DNA of 64,000 nucleotides from Ardenticatenaceae bacterium (GTDB lineage Bacteria; Chloroflexota; Anaerolineae; Promineifilales; Promineifilaceae). The position numbers and the translations under genes are program-made. The notes beneath the pieces are model-generated. The model did no database searches. It saw only the letters and a list, made by a program, of their open reading frames with translations, and was not told the origin of the DNA. The stretch covers positions 29,067 to 93,066 of the forward strand of contig JACKBT010000022.1 of NCBI GenBank assembly GCA_020634415.1, written 5' to 3'. Shown piece by piece: positions 26,022 to 34,564 of the stretch (position 1 is the first letter of the stretch; each line of letters starts with the position of its first letter).

Positions 26022-26054
26022 AGATTGGGTCAATCTTGAAGATTGACCCAATCT
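26022..26054. promoter_or_regulatory. perfect 33-bp palindrome inside the zinc operon
   Basis: Arms AGATTGGGTCAATCTT and AAGATTGACCCAATCT meet around a single G, and AGCGA/TCGCT add an outer pairing. It lies between the DUF2796 gene and the ATPase gene. An RNA stem of 16 bp could stabilise the upstream message or act as a partial terminator; a DNA operator is also possible. Confidence 0.6.
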
Positions 26055-26088
26055 GAAAATCGCTAACTTATTTGCGAGGGCTTACTCG

Positions 26089-26784
26089 ATGTCCGAACCA
26101 ATTATCGAACTACAAAACCTCCGCTTTGCCTGGCCTAAACAAGACCATGATCTCCTCTACATTCCTGAACTAGTCATTGAAAAAGGCAAACACCTCTTCA
26201 TCCAAGGGGCCAGCGGTAGTGGCAAAACCACCCTACTCAACCTTTTGACTGGCATTAATGTAGCCAATTCTGGCTCTATTAAAGTCTTAGACACTCCGTT
26301 AGAAACATTAAGCACAAGGCAGCGCGATCAATTCCGTGCTGATCACTTGGGGGTCATCTTTCAACAATTCAATTTGTTACCCTATCTCTCCTTGTTGGAA
26401 AACGTGCAACTACCCTGCTGGTTCTCCGCCAGAAAAAAGCAAAATGCTGATCATATCCAGGAAACCAGCCTGCGCTTACTGGAGGAATTGAACATACCAA
26501 TGACCTTAGTGCATAAACCCATAGCCGAGTTAAGTGTGGGTCAACAACAAAGGGTGGCTGTGGCCCGTGCTTTAATTGGCAATCCCGAAGTGGTTATCGC
26601 CGATGAACCCACCTCCGCCCTGGATACTAAAAATCGCAACCGCTTCCTTGAACTGTTATTCCAAGAAGCCACCCAGCAGGGCAGCACCCTGGTCTTCGCC
26701 AGCCATGATCCCTATATTGCCAGCCAATTTGAGCGTGTCATTGACCTGGTTGAGATCAATCAGGCGGGGAGTAATTCCTTATGA
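26089..26784 (+). CDS. ABC transporter ATP-binding protein (LolD/MacB type)
   Basis: 231 aa. Walker A GASGSGKTTLL, signature LSVGQQQR, Walker B VVIADEPTSALD and H-loop FASHDP are all intact. The Q-loop region FQQFNLLPYLSLLENVQLP is typical of the LolD/MacB subgroup, which works with FtsX-type permeases. The stop overlaps the permease start by 4 bp (ATGA). Expected to power zinc uptake or a related envelope step with the neighbouring DUF2796 and DUF3299 proteins. Confidence 0.92.
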   Translation: MSEPIIELQNLRFAWPKQDHDLLYIPELVIEKGKHLFIQGASGSGKTTLLNLLTGINVANSGSIKVLDTPLETLSTRQRDQFRADHLGVIFQQFNLLPYLSLLENVQLPCWFSARKKQNADHIQETSLRLLEELNIPMTLVHKPIAELSVGQQQRVAVARALIGNPEVVIADEPTSALDTKNRNRFLELLFQEATQQGSTLVFASHDPYIASQFERVIDLVEINQAGSNSL

Positions 26785-28037
26785 TATTTGTCAGAATTGT
26801 TCTCAAAAGTGCCTGGCATCGTCGTGTCAGCTTACTTTTAACCATCCTCTCCATCACCATTAGCATCACCTTGCTCTTGGGCGTGGATAAAATCCGCAAG
26901 GAGGCCAAAAGCAGCTTCATTAACACCATCTCCCAAACCGATCTGATTGTTGGTGCCCGCAGCGGACCTATCAATTTACTGTTGTACAGTGTGTTTCGCA
27001 TTGGCAATGCCACCAATAATGTCTCTTGGGAGTCTTACCAAGAAATTACCGAATTGGATGAAGTGGCCTGGTCTATCCCTATTTCACTGGGAGATTCGCA
27101 CCAGGGCTATCGTGTCATGGGCACAAATCAAGATTATTTTGACCATTATCATTACGGGCAAAATAAGAATTTATCCTTCACTGATGGCGGTGAATTCACC
27201 GATGTTTATGACGCAGTGCTAGGGGCTGATGTTGCCAAGTCACTTAATTACAAGTTGGGTGATGACATTATCATTGCACATGGTCTGGTATCTACCGAGT
27301 TTTCTCAACATGATGACAAACCCTTTGTTGTCGTGGGCATTTTGCAAAAAACAGGCACCCCTGTTGATCGTACTATTCATGTTTCTTTAGAAGGTATTGA
27401 GGCTATTCACATTGATTGGAGTGGTGGAGCGCGAATGCCTTTGCAGTTAACGGCCGATCAGGCACGAAAAATGGATTTGCAGCCGAAGACGATCACCGCC
27501 TTTATGGTCGGTTTAGATAACCGCATCAATACCTTTCGTTTACAACGAGCCATCAATGAGTATCAGGAGGAGCCCCTTTTGGCTATTATACCGGGCGCAA
27601 CCTTGGCTGAACTTTGGCGAACGATCTCTATTTTTGAGCAAGTTCTCTTAGTCATCTCCGGGTTTGTCTTGGTGGCTGGCCTCTTGGGGATGCTGACAAC
27701 CATCTTATCAACCCTCAATGAACGCCGCCGCGAAATGGCTGTTTTGCGGGCCATTGGTGCCCATCCTTATCACATTATCCTGTTATTCATGTTGGAAACA
27801 TTTTTCATTGTTTTAGCCGGATGTTTGACCGGAATAGGGGTGTTGTATGCGCTGCTCTTTCTGGCACAGCCTCTTTTAATCAGCAAGTACGGCATTAGCA
27901 TCGCTGTGACGCTGCCTGATTTAGGGCAATGGGGGCTGTTTATTATTGTTATTGCTCTTGGTGTTTTTGTTAGTTTGATACCAGGTGTTATTGCTTACAG
28001 GCGATCCTTGCAGGATGGCCTGACAATTAAAATTTGA
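26781..28037 (+). CDS. FtsX/MacB-type ABC permease
   Basis: 418 aa. One N-terminal helix (VSLLLTILSITISITLLLGV), a large extracytoplasmic domain (residues about 45-265), then three C-terminal helices with the FtsX-family region LSTLNERRREMAVLRAIGAHP. The start overlaps the ATPase gene by 4 bp, so translation is coupled. Partner of the 26089 ATPase. MacB-like pairs usually do mechanical work across the envelope rather than channel transport, so its part in zinc uptake is not understood. Confidence 0.9.
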   Translation: MIFVRIVLKSAWHRRVSLLLTILSITISITLLLGVDKIRKEAKSSFINTISQTDLIVGARSGPINLLLYSVFRIGNATNNVSWESYQEITELDEVAWSIPISLGDSHQGYRVMGTNQDYFDHYHYGQNKNLSFTDGGEFTDVYDAVLGADVAKSLNYKLGDDIIIAHGLVSTEFSQHDDKPFVVVGILQKTGTPVDRTIHVSLEGIEAIHIDWSGGARMPLQLTADQARKMDLQPKTITAFMVGLDNRINTFRLQRAINEYQEEPLLAIIPGATLAELWRTISIFEQVLLVISGFVLVAGLLGMLTTILSTLNERRREMAVLRAIGAHPYHIILLFMLETFFIVLAGCLTGIGVLYALLFLAQPLLISKYGISIAVTLPDLGQWGLFIIVIALGVFVSLIPGVIAYRRSLQDGLTIKI

Positions 28038-28044
28038 CGGAGGC

Positions 28045-28947
28045 ATGGTGATGTTATTTTCAGACATAAATTATAAACGAATAAAGATAGGCTGGATTTT
28101 ATTAGGTTTGGTGCTGGTCTCTTGTGTTAGCTCCGAGCAATCAGCCAGTCAGGCAACGGCCACACCAATCGTTGCCTATGGTGCGTCTTTGGATGAATGG
28201 GAAGCGGCCAAACAGGAAAGTGCATCTCAACCAGCGAATGACGCTGCCTCGTTACCTCAAGTGCCCGCAGATCCCATTGTTACTGAATCTACTTTGACCA
28301 GTCCGAGTGAAGTAGCCGTTACGGAAAGTGGTGCTTTGACCACAGCTATACCGATAACAGTCACACAGTCAGATAACAGCATGTCATCCGTCTCAGCTGA
28401 TAGTGGAGGTGGTGTGGAGACAACGGCCGTTACGCCCACTTCAAAAATCGAGTTAGCCAATTCAGAAATTGGGGAAGGATACCTGGAGCTGAATTGGAAC
28501 GATCTGATTCCATCTGATTTTCAACCAGAAGCTATTATGGTCAGGTACCAGGAAAGACTCAGCCAGTTTGAAGACGGCGACCCTGAAGCTATGGATGTGT
28601 ACATGGAGATGCAAGAGGAATTCAATAATGCGCCAAGAAATGAAGCATTAAATAACATGTTCATTAAACTGCCGGGTTTTATCGCTCCACTTGAATATGT
28701 AGATGGCTATGTTACCGAATTCTTGCTCGTACCATATTTTGGTGCCTGCATCCATGTACCACCTCCACCCGTCAATCAGACAGTTTTGGTCAAAGTTGCA
28801 GAAGGTTATGGCATTAGAATCGAAGAGTCGTTTAATCCGTTTTGGATATTGGGAAAATTAATCACTGAAGGCACGACAACCGATTTGGCTGAAGCAGGTT
28901 ATTATATTGAAGGTGCGATTGTTGAACCCTATGTCTATTCCCCCTAG
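28045..28947 (+). CDS. DUF3299 lipoprotein of the zinc locus
   Basis: 300 aa; GGAGG at 28039-28043 suggests ATG 28045 or 28051. The signal ends in GLVLVSCVSS. A Thr/Ser/Glu-rich linker (residues about 40-140) leads to the DUF3299 domain: LELNWNDLIPSDF, FIKLPGFIAPLEYVDG, and FLLVPYFGACIHVPPPPVNQ. The strongly kept Cys and His of GACIH may bind metal. DUF3299 proteins accompany DUF2796 proteins in zinc-regulated operons. Last gene of the run. Confidence 0.87.
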   Translation: MVMLFSDINYKRIKIGWILLGLVLVSCVSSEQSASQATATPIVAYGASLDEWEAAKQESASQPANDAASLPQVPADPIVTESTLTSPSEVAVTESGALTTAIPITVTQSDNSMSSVSADSGGGVETTAVTPTSKIELANSEIGEGYLELNWNDLIPSDFQPEAIMVRYQERLSQFEDGDPEAMDVYMEMQEEFNNAPRNEALNNMFIKLPGFIAPLEYVDGYVTEFLLVPYFGACIHVPPPPVNQTVLVKVAEGYGIRIEESFNPFWILGKLITEGTTTDLAEAGYYIEGAIVEPYVYSP

Positions 28948-29068
28948 ACTAGCTATAGATCGGGCATGATCTAGACACTTTACCTCTTCTTGGTTTACCC
29001 ATCATTTGGCATAAGTGGGGTAACTGCAAGATACTTACAAATGACAAACTGACTATTGGAGAGTAATC

Positions 29069-29611
29069 ATGACACAAAAACTAGAAAAAGCGACATTGGG
29101 TGCAGGTTGTTTTTGGTGCATTGAGGCCATTTACCAGGACTTGCAAGGTGTGCATAAGGTTGAATCGGGGTACGCCGGTGGCCATGTGGCGGACCCCACT
29201 TACCGTGAGGTATGCAGCGGCACAACGGGCCACGCCGAGGTGGCACAAATCACCTTCGACCCAGAAGTGATTTCCTTTGCAGATATTCTGTACATTTTCT
29301 GGCGCACACATGATCCGACGACGCTGAATCGGCAAGGGGCGGATGTGGGCACACAGTACCGCTCGGCGATTTTTTACCACGATGAACAGCAGAAGGCGCG
29401 GGCCGAGAAGGCGCGGGCGGAGACGGAGGCTTCGGACTTATGGCCGAATCCCATTGTGACCGAGATTGTGCCGTTGGATAAGTTTTATGTGGCCGAGGAT
29501 TATCATCAAAACTATTTTAAGGATAATCCTTACCAGCCTTACTGCCGGGCAGTGATTGACCCCAAAGTGCGTAAGTTCCGCAAGGAGTTTAAGGAGCGGT
29601 TGAAGGGTTAG
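29069..29611 (+). CDS. msrA: peptide methionine sulfoxide reductase MsrA
   Basis: 180 aa. The active-site GCFWCIEA has the nucleophile Cys14 and a second Cys17. ESGYAGG, YEV-like YREVCSGTTGHAEVAQI, DPTTLNRQGADVGTQYRS and AEDYHQNYF are all family signatures. It reduces methionine-S-sulfoxide in proteins using thioredoxin. A Shine-Dalgarno GGAGAG lies 7 bp before ATG 29069. Standing alone, no MsrB seen. Confidence 0.96.
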   Translation: MTQKLEKATLGAGCFWCIEAIYQDLQGVHKVESGYAGGHVADPTYREVCSGTTGHAEVAQITFDPEVISFADILYIFWRTHDPTTLNRQGADVGTQYRSAIFYHDEQQKARAEKARAETEASDLWPNPIVTEIVPLDKFYVAEDYHQNYFKDNPYQPYCRAVIDPKVRKFRKEFKERLKG

Positions 29612-29625
29612 AGTTATGGTGTAGA

Positions 29626-29656
29626 GGTGCAAGGCACTTAGGAAAGTGCCTGGCAC
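29626..29656 (+). terminator. hairpin after msrA
   Basis: AGGCACTT/AAGTGCCT with loop AGGA, extended by GGTGC/GCACC outside. It starts 15 bp after the msrA stop. No long T-run. Confidence 0.5.
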
Positions 29657-29748
29657 CGATGTTTCGTTGGTTAGGGGTAGAACGGCCGTCTAACCATCCC
29701 CCTCATTCTCCTCTACAATAATCCGCATAAACAACAGGAGGCTTTGTG

Positions 29749-30672
29749 ATGCGGATTACCCATCTAACCAGCGACGATTACGAGGCTTGGGCGGAATTAT
29801 TGGCGGCAGCATTTGCGCGTCAGCCATCAGAAATGGTTCAGCTATTAACTTTCTTGCAATCAGCCGCACCGCTGATTGCCTATGGGGCGTGGGATGGGGC
29901 GCAGTTAGCGGCGCAGTATAGCTGCTTGCTGCGCCATGTGCATGTGCCGGGCCAGCCACTGCCCATCACAGTGGGCGTGAGTCTCAACATGGCCGTCCAC
30001 CCCGATTATCGGGGGCGGGGATTGGTGAAGCAGGTGGCACAGCCGGTGTATACGGCCGTTCACAACCAGGGCGGCACAGCCGGGGTTGGTTTTTCCAATG
30101 CAGCAGGGGTGCAGGTGGATAGGCACAGCAAGGGCTATGGCTACCAGGTTGTGGGACGACTGGATTCGGTGGTGGGGGTGTGGCAACGGCCGTTATCCGC
30201 CCCTCCCCTAACCCTTACCACCTGTTGGCCCGATTCTCTGCCCTGCTTCTCATCTGCGTGCCCCATCAAGCACCATTTCATCAGCAGTTCCGCGTGGTTG
30301 GCGCACCGCTTTGCCCAACATCCTTTTCGCCAATACCACTTTGGCGTGGGTGAAGCAGGAGTGGTGGTATATCGGCCGTTTCACTGGCACGGCTGGAGGG
30401 GAGTATCCTTATTGGCTGCTCACGGGCCAGATTTGGCAGCTTTGCTGCGCCACTTTAGCGCAGCTTTGTGGCCGCAGGGCATCAGAATGGTGCATCTGCT
30501 GACCTCACCCCAGTCAAGTTTGTTAAAAGGGCTTAGGCAAACGGCCGTATGCCTGCGCCTGCCCTATTCCCGTTCCCCCTACTACCTCACCGCCAAACCC
30601 TTGTGTACCCAAACCGCCGCCAGCCTCTTCAACTTTAACCAATGGGACTGCATCGGCGGCGATATCTTGTAA
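29749..30672 (+). CDS. GNAT-family acetyltransferase, two-lobed
   Basis: 307 aa from ATG 29749 (a GTG sits at 29746; AGGAGG 8 bp upstream). The first half shows the acetyl-CoA motif SLNMAVHPDYRGRGLVKQV and GVGFSNAAG. The C-terminal half resembles the sterol-carrier-like lobe of larger Eis-type or DUF4944-like GNAT proteins but is not clearly assignable. Substrate unknown. The gene is followed within 6 bp by a GGAGACT-type hairpin. Confidence 0.75.
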   Translation: MRITHLTSDDYEAWAELLAAAFARQPSEMVQLLTFLQSAAPLIAYGAWDGAQLAAQYSCLLRHVHVPGQPLPITVGVSLNMAVHPDYRGRGLVKQVAQPVYTAVHNQGGTAGVGFSNAAGVQVDRHSKGYGYQVVGRLDSVVGVWQRPLSAPPLTLTTCWPDSLPCFSSACPIKHHFISSSAWLAHRFAQHPFRQYHFGVGEAGVVVYRPFHWHGWRGVSLLAAHGPDLAALLRHFSAALWPQGIRMVHLLTSPQSSLLKGLRQTAVCLRLPYSRSPYYLTAKPLCTQTAASLFNFNQWDCIGGDIL

Positions 30673-30677
30673 CTCAT

Positions 30678-30734
30678 TGGAGATTGGAGACTGGGGACTA
30701 GAGCTTAACCAGTCTCCAGTCTCCAATCTCCCTC
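30678..30734. repeat. GGAGACT-type inverted repeat
   Basis: GGAGATTGGAGACTGGGGAC on the left, AGTCTCCAGTCTCCAATCTCC on the right, 12-nt loop. It lies 6 bp after a stop codon, filling the gap to the next gene. Confidence 0.88.
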
Positions 30735-30807
30735 CATGCCAAAGAAAGTCATTTACAGACCATTAGTTCCTTACTGCCTTTCCCCAAAATGGCCTATACT
30801 TGAAACC

Positions 30808-31413
30808 ATGAGAATTTACCTCGTCCGACATGGACAGTCACGCTGGCAGGTGGAGCGAAACGACGATGATTGGAACAGCCCCCTCACCGCTTTAGGCCAG
30901 CAGCAAGCCCATCACCTGGCAACTTGGCTGGCGAACGGCCCCATTATAGACAATAACACACGAGTAGATGTACAAAGCCTTCACGCCAGTCCCCTATTAC
31001 GCGCCCAGCAAACGGCCGATCCCCTCACCCAAGCCCTCCACCTCCCCCTCATCACCGATGAGACTCTGAGCGAAGCCGCTTTTCTGGTATCGGCCCATCT
31101 CGCCAGCGCCCTCACACCCGCTCACTATCCACCCGTTCATACCCTGTCAGAAACATACACCGCCTTCAAAAACCAGGCCCAATGTGCTCTGGCAAATTTG
31201 GTAGAAATGGCCGAAAATCACCACGGCTCCGTCCTGGCAATCGCTCACGGTGGCCTCATCTCCACCGTGCTGCGGCTGGCTGTGGGCAGCGACAGCGTTT
31301 CCTTTTGGCTGTACAACACCACGCTCAACCTGATTGAGTGGAAACGAGGACGCTGGCATCTTGTTCACCTCAACTTTTGGGATCATCTCCCACCTCCCCT
31401 CCGCACCTATTAA
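30808..31413 (+). CDS. histidine phosphatase (phosphoglycerate mutase-like)
   Basis: 201 aa from ATG 30808, which puts the catalytic motif at the very start (MRIYLVRHGQS; Arg7, His8, Gly9); an upstream in-frame ATG at 30736 would add 24 unlikely residues. The second histidine lies in LAIAHGGLISTVLR. ALGQQQAHHLATWL and ASPLLRAQQTADPL complete the family pattern. It hydrolyses a phosphate ester through a phosphohistidine; the substrate may be a sugar phosphate or a cofactor precursor. Its stop is 2 bp before the CPBP gene. Confidence 0.92.
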   Translation: MRIYLVRHGQSRWQVERNDDDWNSPLTALGQQQAHHLATWLANGPIIDNNTRVDVQSLHASPLLRAQQTADPLTQALHLPLITDETLSEAAFLVSAHLASALTPAHYPPVHTLSETYTAFKNQAQCALANLVEMAENHHGSVLAIAHGGLISTVLRLAVGSDSVSFWLYNTTLNLIEWKRGRWHLVHLNFWDHLPPPLRTY

Positions 31414-31415
31414 CT

Positions 31416-32396
31416 ATGGACGTTTTATCTGGTCTTATCATTGCCTTTGGTCTCATCATCCTGGCGAATGTATTGGCTCAACGCCAACACAAAACAGCCA
31501 TTACGGTCTTTGAATGGGCTTTGTTCTTCGTGAACATCCCACTTATTTTGCAAGGCGCACTGCATGTTTTCTGGCCGCAACGGCCGTTTTCCGCCCTCAG
31601 TCTCGCCATTACCACCCAAGAATCCGGCTTCATCTTGCTAGGGATGGGCCTGTGGGGAGCGCTGATGAGCTACCGCCCCTTCCGACGCATCCTGGCCCGC
31701 ATCATGCCCATTGACCCGGCTTCACCCGTGCATACCCTGGCCCTCATTTTGAGCGGCTATTTGATGGCCAACACCCTGCTGGCGTTAAGCGAAGGAGCTT
31801 TGGAAGCGTTGGCGGAAACGGCCGAATCCATCAGCATCACCGAGTTTGTCTTGCAGCAGCTCCTCTTCGCCATTCTGGCCTTCCTCGGCGTAGGGCTGTT
31901 CCTGCGGCGCAGCAGTGAAAAGGTGCAGGCCCGCTTAGGGTTGGAGTTACCCACACGGCAGCAGTTATTTGTGGGTCTGCGCTGGATACCCTTGTTGGTC
32001 GTGCTGCAATGGCTGGTCACCGCTGTGTGGTTCTTCGTCAATCCCGAGCAGGTAGAGGAAATCGGCAACGTCAGCAATAATCTTTTAGGGGGCGTAGACT
32101 CGGTTTGGGAGTGGTTTGCACTGGCGATAGCGGCAGGCATTGGCGAGGAACTACTTTTTCGGGGAGCGCTACAGCCGGTGTTGGGTATGTGGTTTACGGC
32201 CGTTCTCTTCGCCATCTCCCACATCCAATATGGCCTCACCCCGGCCACCTTAGCTATCTTCGTGATTGCCATCGTTCTGGGCCTCATCCGTCGGCGCACC
32301 AACACCACCGTCGCCATCCTGGTCCACTTCGGCTACGACTTTACGATTGGCTTACTGGCCCTGTTAGCGACCTACTTAGAACCATTCGTCCAGTAG
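31416..32396 (+). CDS. CPBP-family intramembrane glutamic protease (CAAX-like)
   Basis: 326 aa with about eight membrane helices. The ABI/CPBP catalytic motifs are intact: GIGEELLFRG (Glu244-Glu245, Arg), FAISHIQYG and VHFGYDF. Such proteases cut substrates within the membrane, including prenylated or bacteriocin-related peptides. It starts 2 bp after the phosphatase gene. No direct partner is evident; distance from the GG-peptide locus is 7 kb. Confidence 0.9.
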   Translation: MDVLSGLIIAFGLIILANVLAQRQHKTAITVFEWALFFVNIPLILQGALHVFWPQRPFSALSLAITTQESGFILLGMGLWGALMSYRPFRRILARIMPIDPASPVHTLALILSGYLMANTLLALSEGALEALAETAESISITEFVLQQLLFAILAFLGVGLFLRRSSEKVQARLGLELPTRQQLFVGLRWIPLLVVLQWLVTAVWFFVNPEQVEEIGNVSNNLLGGVDSVWEWFALAIAAGIGEELLFRGALQPVLGMWFTAVLFAISHIQYGLTPATLAIFVIAIVLGLIRRRTNTTVAILVHFGYDFTIGLLALLATYLEPFVQ

Positions 32397-32460
32397 ACTA
32401 TGGACAACAAAACGAACACCCATTACCCCATTACCCCATTACCCAATTGCCTCTTAGAAT

Positions 32461-32489
32461 TTGCCGCTAACTATCCCTTTTGTTATAAT
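32461..32489 (+). promoter_or_regulatory. sigma-70-like promoter of tRNA-Pro
   Basis: TTGCCG (32461-32466), 17-bp spacer, perfect TATAAT (32484-32489), 14 bp before the tRNA 5' end. Confidence 0.75.
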
Positions 32490-32503
32490 CCTCATTACCT
32501 TGT

Positions 32504-32580
32504 CGGGGCATGGCGCAGCCTGGTAGCGCGCTTCAATGGGGTTGAAGAGGTCGTGAGTTCGAATCTCGCTGCCCCGACCA
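32504..32580 (+). tRNA. tRNA-Pro (anticodon GGG)
   Basis: A full cloverleaf can be drawn: acceptor CGGGGCA/TGCCCCG, D stem GCGC/GCGC, anticodon stem CTTCA/TGAAG with loop ATGGGGT, T arm GTGAG-TTCGAAT-CTCGC. The anticodon is GGG, reading CCC/CCU. ACCA is encoded at the 3' end. Perfect TATAAT upstream and terminator downstream make it a single-gene unit. Confidence 0.97.
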
Positions 32581-32612
32581 AAAAACGCCGTATCAAAAAC
32601 GGCGTTTTTTTT
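32581..32612 (+). terminator. Rho-independent terminator of tRNA-Pro
   Basis: AAAACGCCGT / ACGGCGTTTT stem with loop ATCAAAA, followed by a run of T. Immediately after the tRNA CCA end. Confidence 0.93.
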
Positions 32613-32628
32613 ATGGGAGAAAAGAGAA

Positions 32629-33123
32629 ATGAGCAAAGAGAAAGTCACGCAAGTACGGCATGTTATCCTCTGGCTGCTGCTGGGAGTGGGGGTCATCATG
32701 CTCGTTCTATCGTTAGCTGCCGACTCATTGGGGTTAAATTTAACACCTGGTTTTGGCATCGTGCAGATGGTGCCGCTGTTATTGGGGATTAGCTGTTTTA
32801 CCTTAGTGGCGTTTGTTTATGTACACGAGGGCCGCCCACCCCATTCGCCGCGTTCGTTGCAGGCTGACATTGCTGTGCGCCTGGCCGCCACCGGGCTGGT
32901 GTTTTTGTATGTAAGCGGATTGTCCGATCTGATTGGGATTGGCACACACAGTCAGCCAAACTTTGAACGGCCGTTTGTCGGCCCATTGCAATTAGGTGGT
33001 ATGGGACTGGGTTTACTCTCTATCCTGATTGGCCTCTACCTCTACCACACCAGCCGCGGCACACGCGCCTCATCCTCAATGCAATTCCTGATCAACGACA
33101 ACAGCCAGAGAGAGGAAAACTAG
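32629..33123 (+). CDS. small four-helix membrane protein of unknown function
   Basis: 164 aa with four hydrophobic segments (VILWLLLGVGVIMLVLSLAA, MVPLLLGISCFTLVAFVYV, VRLAATGLVFLYVSGL, MGLGLLSILIGLYLY). I recognise no family. ATG 32629 is preceded by GGGAGA. The stop overlaps the stop of the convergent gene at 33120 by 4 bp. Confidence 0.75.
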   Translation: MSKEKVTQVRHVILWLLLGVGVIMLVLSLAADSLGLNLTPGFGIVQMVPLLLGISCFTLVAFVYVHEGRPPHSPRSLQADIAVRLAATGLVFLYVSGLSDLIGIGTHSQPNFERPFVGPLQLGGMGLGLLSILIGLYLYHTSRGTRASSSMQFLINDNSQREEN

Positions 33124-34496
33124 CGTAAGTTACTTAGTTCAAACTGCTGATTGAGAACGGTAAAAACGGCGCTGGTGGCGGTAGACGGCCGTTGAAAACT
33201 CACCGCAAACTGCACAGTTTGTCCCGGCGCTACCGACCAGGGAAAAGCCGGATTCGTTGAAAGCAGCAAATAGACCGAGCCATCATTCGTGCGCAGCGAC
33301 ACACTCTGCTCCCCAATAACCAGCGGCTGCGTTCCCCCATTTACCACCGTCCCCGATAAATTCAAACTGGTTAAATCTGACGAGACATTCACTGAATTAA
33401 GCGAAATAACCGTGCCTTGCCCACCGCCGCCGCCAGCATTAAAGGGAATCGTCACTTGAATTTGAGCACCTGTGTTCGTTTGCAGCACAGTCCAGTTCAA
33501 ATTCGGACTCACCAGCCCCACTGGAATCTGATAACCTACTGTTACCGAGGCCAACTGCCCCGAATTCAAAAAGCCGCTCAATGGTGGGTAATTGCCCAAT
33601 TGACTGGCCTGCGAATTCAGGGCGTAGGTATTGCCCAAACTATCCAGCAAAGACATCTGTAACAGGCTCGTATCTAAAGCCGTCAAGCCTGTATTTTGTA
33701 TCTGATAATCTACCAGGAAAAAGGCAAATCCTGGCGGTGCTTCCGGGCGATCAGGCAAATAGGTGGCTCCATTCACCGTAATTTGCACGCTTTCTAGCTG
33801 TGCCGGATCACCAATTTCAAATACACTGTCGGAACGGCCGCTTTCCGGCTCAGGCACCACATAAGTCCCCTGCACCACCAGACGCTCCTCACCCAGGCTG
33901 GTATCGCCCAACAAAACCAAAGTAATGCCAGGCGTACTTTGGGCAAAAATATCTCGGTTTGTGGCTGGCACTTGCCTGCGATTGTTAAAGGAGAAAACAA
34001 ACTCTCGCTCCCCGCGTGTGATTAACACAATATCGTCACCCAAAGCAAGCTGCTCTAACAGATTTTGATTGTCGCGGGAGTAGGGCAAGCCAATGACGTA
34101 ATTGATAATGGAGCCGTAGACCCAAACGGCCGATCCCTCACCCTGTGCCGCTGGCACCCAGGCTCCATCCGCTGGAATAGCCTGCGCCCGCACCGAAAAA
34201 TCCTGCCCCAGAACACGCAAAGAGACTGGCGATTCCAAAGTGACCGACATGGTTTGGGAAGAAGAAAAGACTTGGTAGGGAACGGCCGTTGGCACAGCCG
34301 CCGCCACCCGCGTATCTACCGGTACAGGCGTATTCCCATCCTCTCCCCCATCCCGATTCCGCAGCAACAAAAAGCCAAATATGACAACCGCTAACAAACC
34401 CACAACGCCCAAAACAACCAGAAGCACCAGCCTCCGATTGTCCGTCCACTTCCCTGTAGCCTCATCACCAGGCTCAACCATCTCCTCCTCAGACAT
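33120..34496 (-). CDS. single-pass surface protein with DUF4352-like domain, possible dead sortase fold
   Basis: 458 aa from ATG 34496. An acidic cytoplasmic end is followed by one helix (LVLLVVLGVVGLLAVVIFGF) and a large outer part. Residues about 90-190 (AVWVYGSIINYVIGLPYS, LLEQLALGDDIVLITRGERE, PGITLVLLGD) follow the strand order of a sortase, but the usual catalytic His and Cys positions hold other residues. Residues about 205-330 look like a DUF4352 immunoglobulin-type domain (SVQITVNGATYLPDRPEAPP to DSLGNTYALN), followed by a Gly-rich linker and a second beta domain. Probably a structural envelope protein. It lies downstream of the Calx-beta protein on the same strand, 59 bp gap. Confidence 0.7.
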   Translation of the reverse strand: MSEEEMVEPGDEATGKWTDNRRLVLLVVLGVVGLLAVVIFGFLLLRNRDGGEDGNTPVPVDTRVAAAVPTAVPYQVFSSSQTMSVTLESPVSLRVLGQDFSVRAQAIPADGAWVPAAQGEGSAVWVYGSIINYVIGLPYSRDNQNLLEQLALGDDIVLITRGEREFVFSFNNRRQVPATNRDIFAQSTPGITLVLLGDTSLGEERLVVQGTYVVPEPESGRSDSVFEIGDPAQLESVQITVNGATYLPDRPEAPPGFAFFLVDYQIQNTGLTALDTSLLQMSLLDSLGNTYALNSQASQLGNYPPLSGFLNSGQLASVTVGYQIPVGLVSPNLNWTVLQTNTGAQIQVTIPFNAGGGGGQGTVISLNSVNVSSDLTSLNLSGTVVNGGTQPLVIGEQSVSLRTNDGSVYLLLSTNPAFPWSVAPGQTVQFAVSFQRPSTATSAVFTVLNQQFELSNLR

Positions 34497-34564
34497 GAAC
34501 ACCAACCTTCATAAAAATAGATAAAGGCCCGAGAAAGTCATTAACCAGTCAGGCCAATATATAA

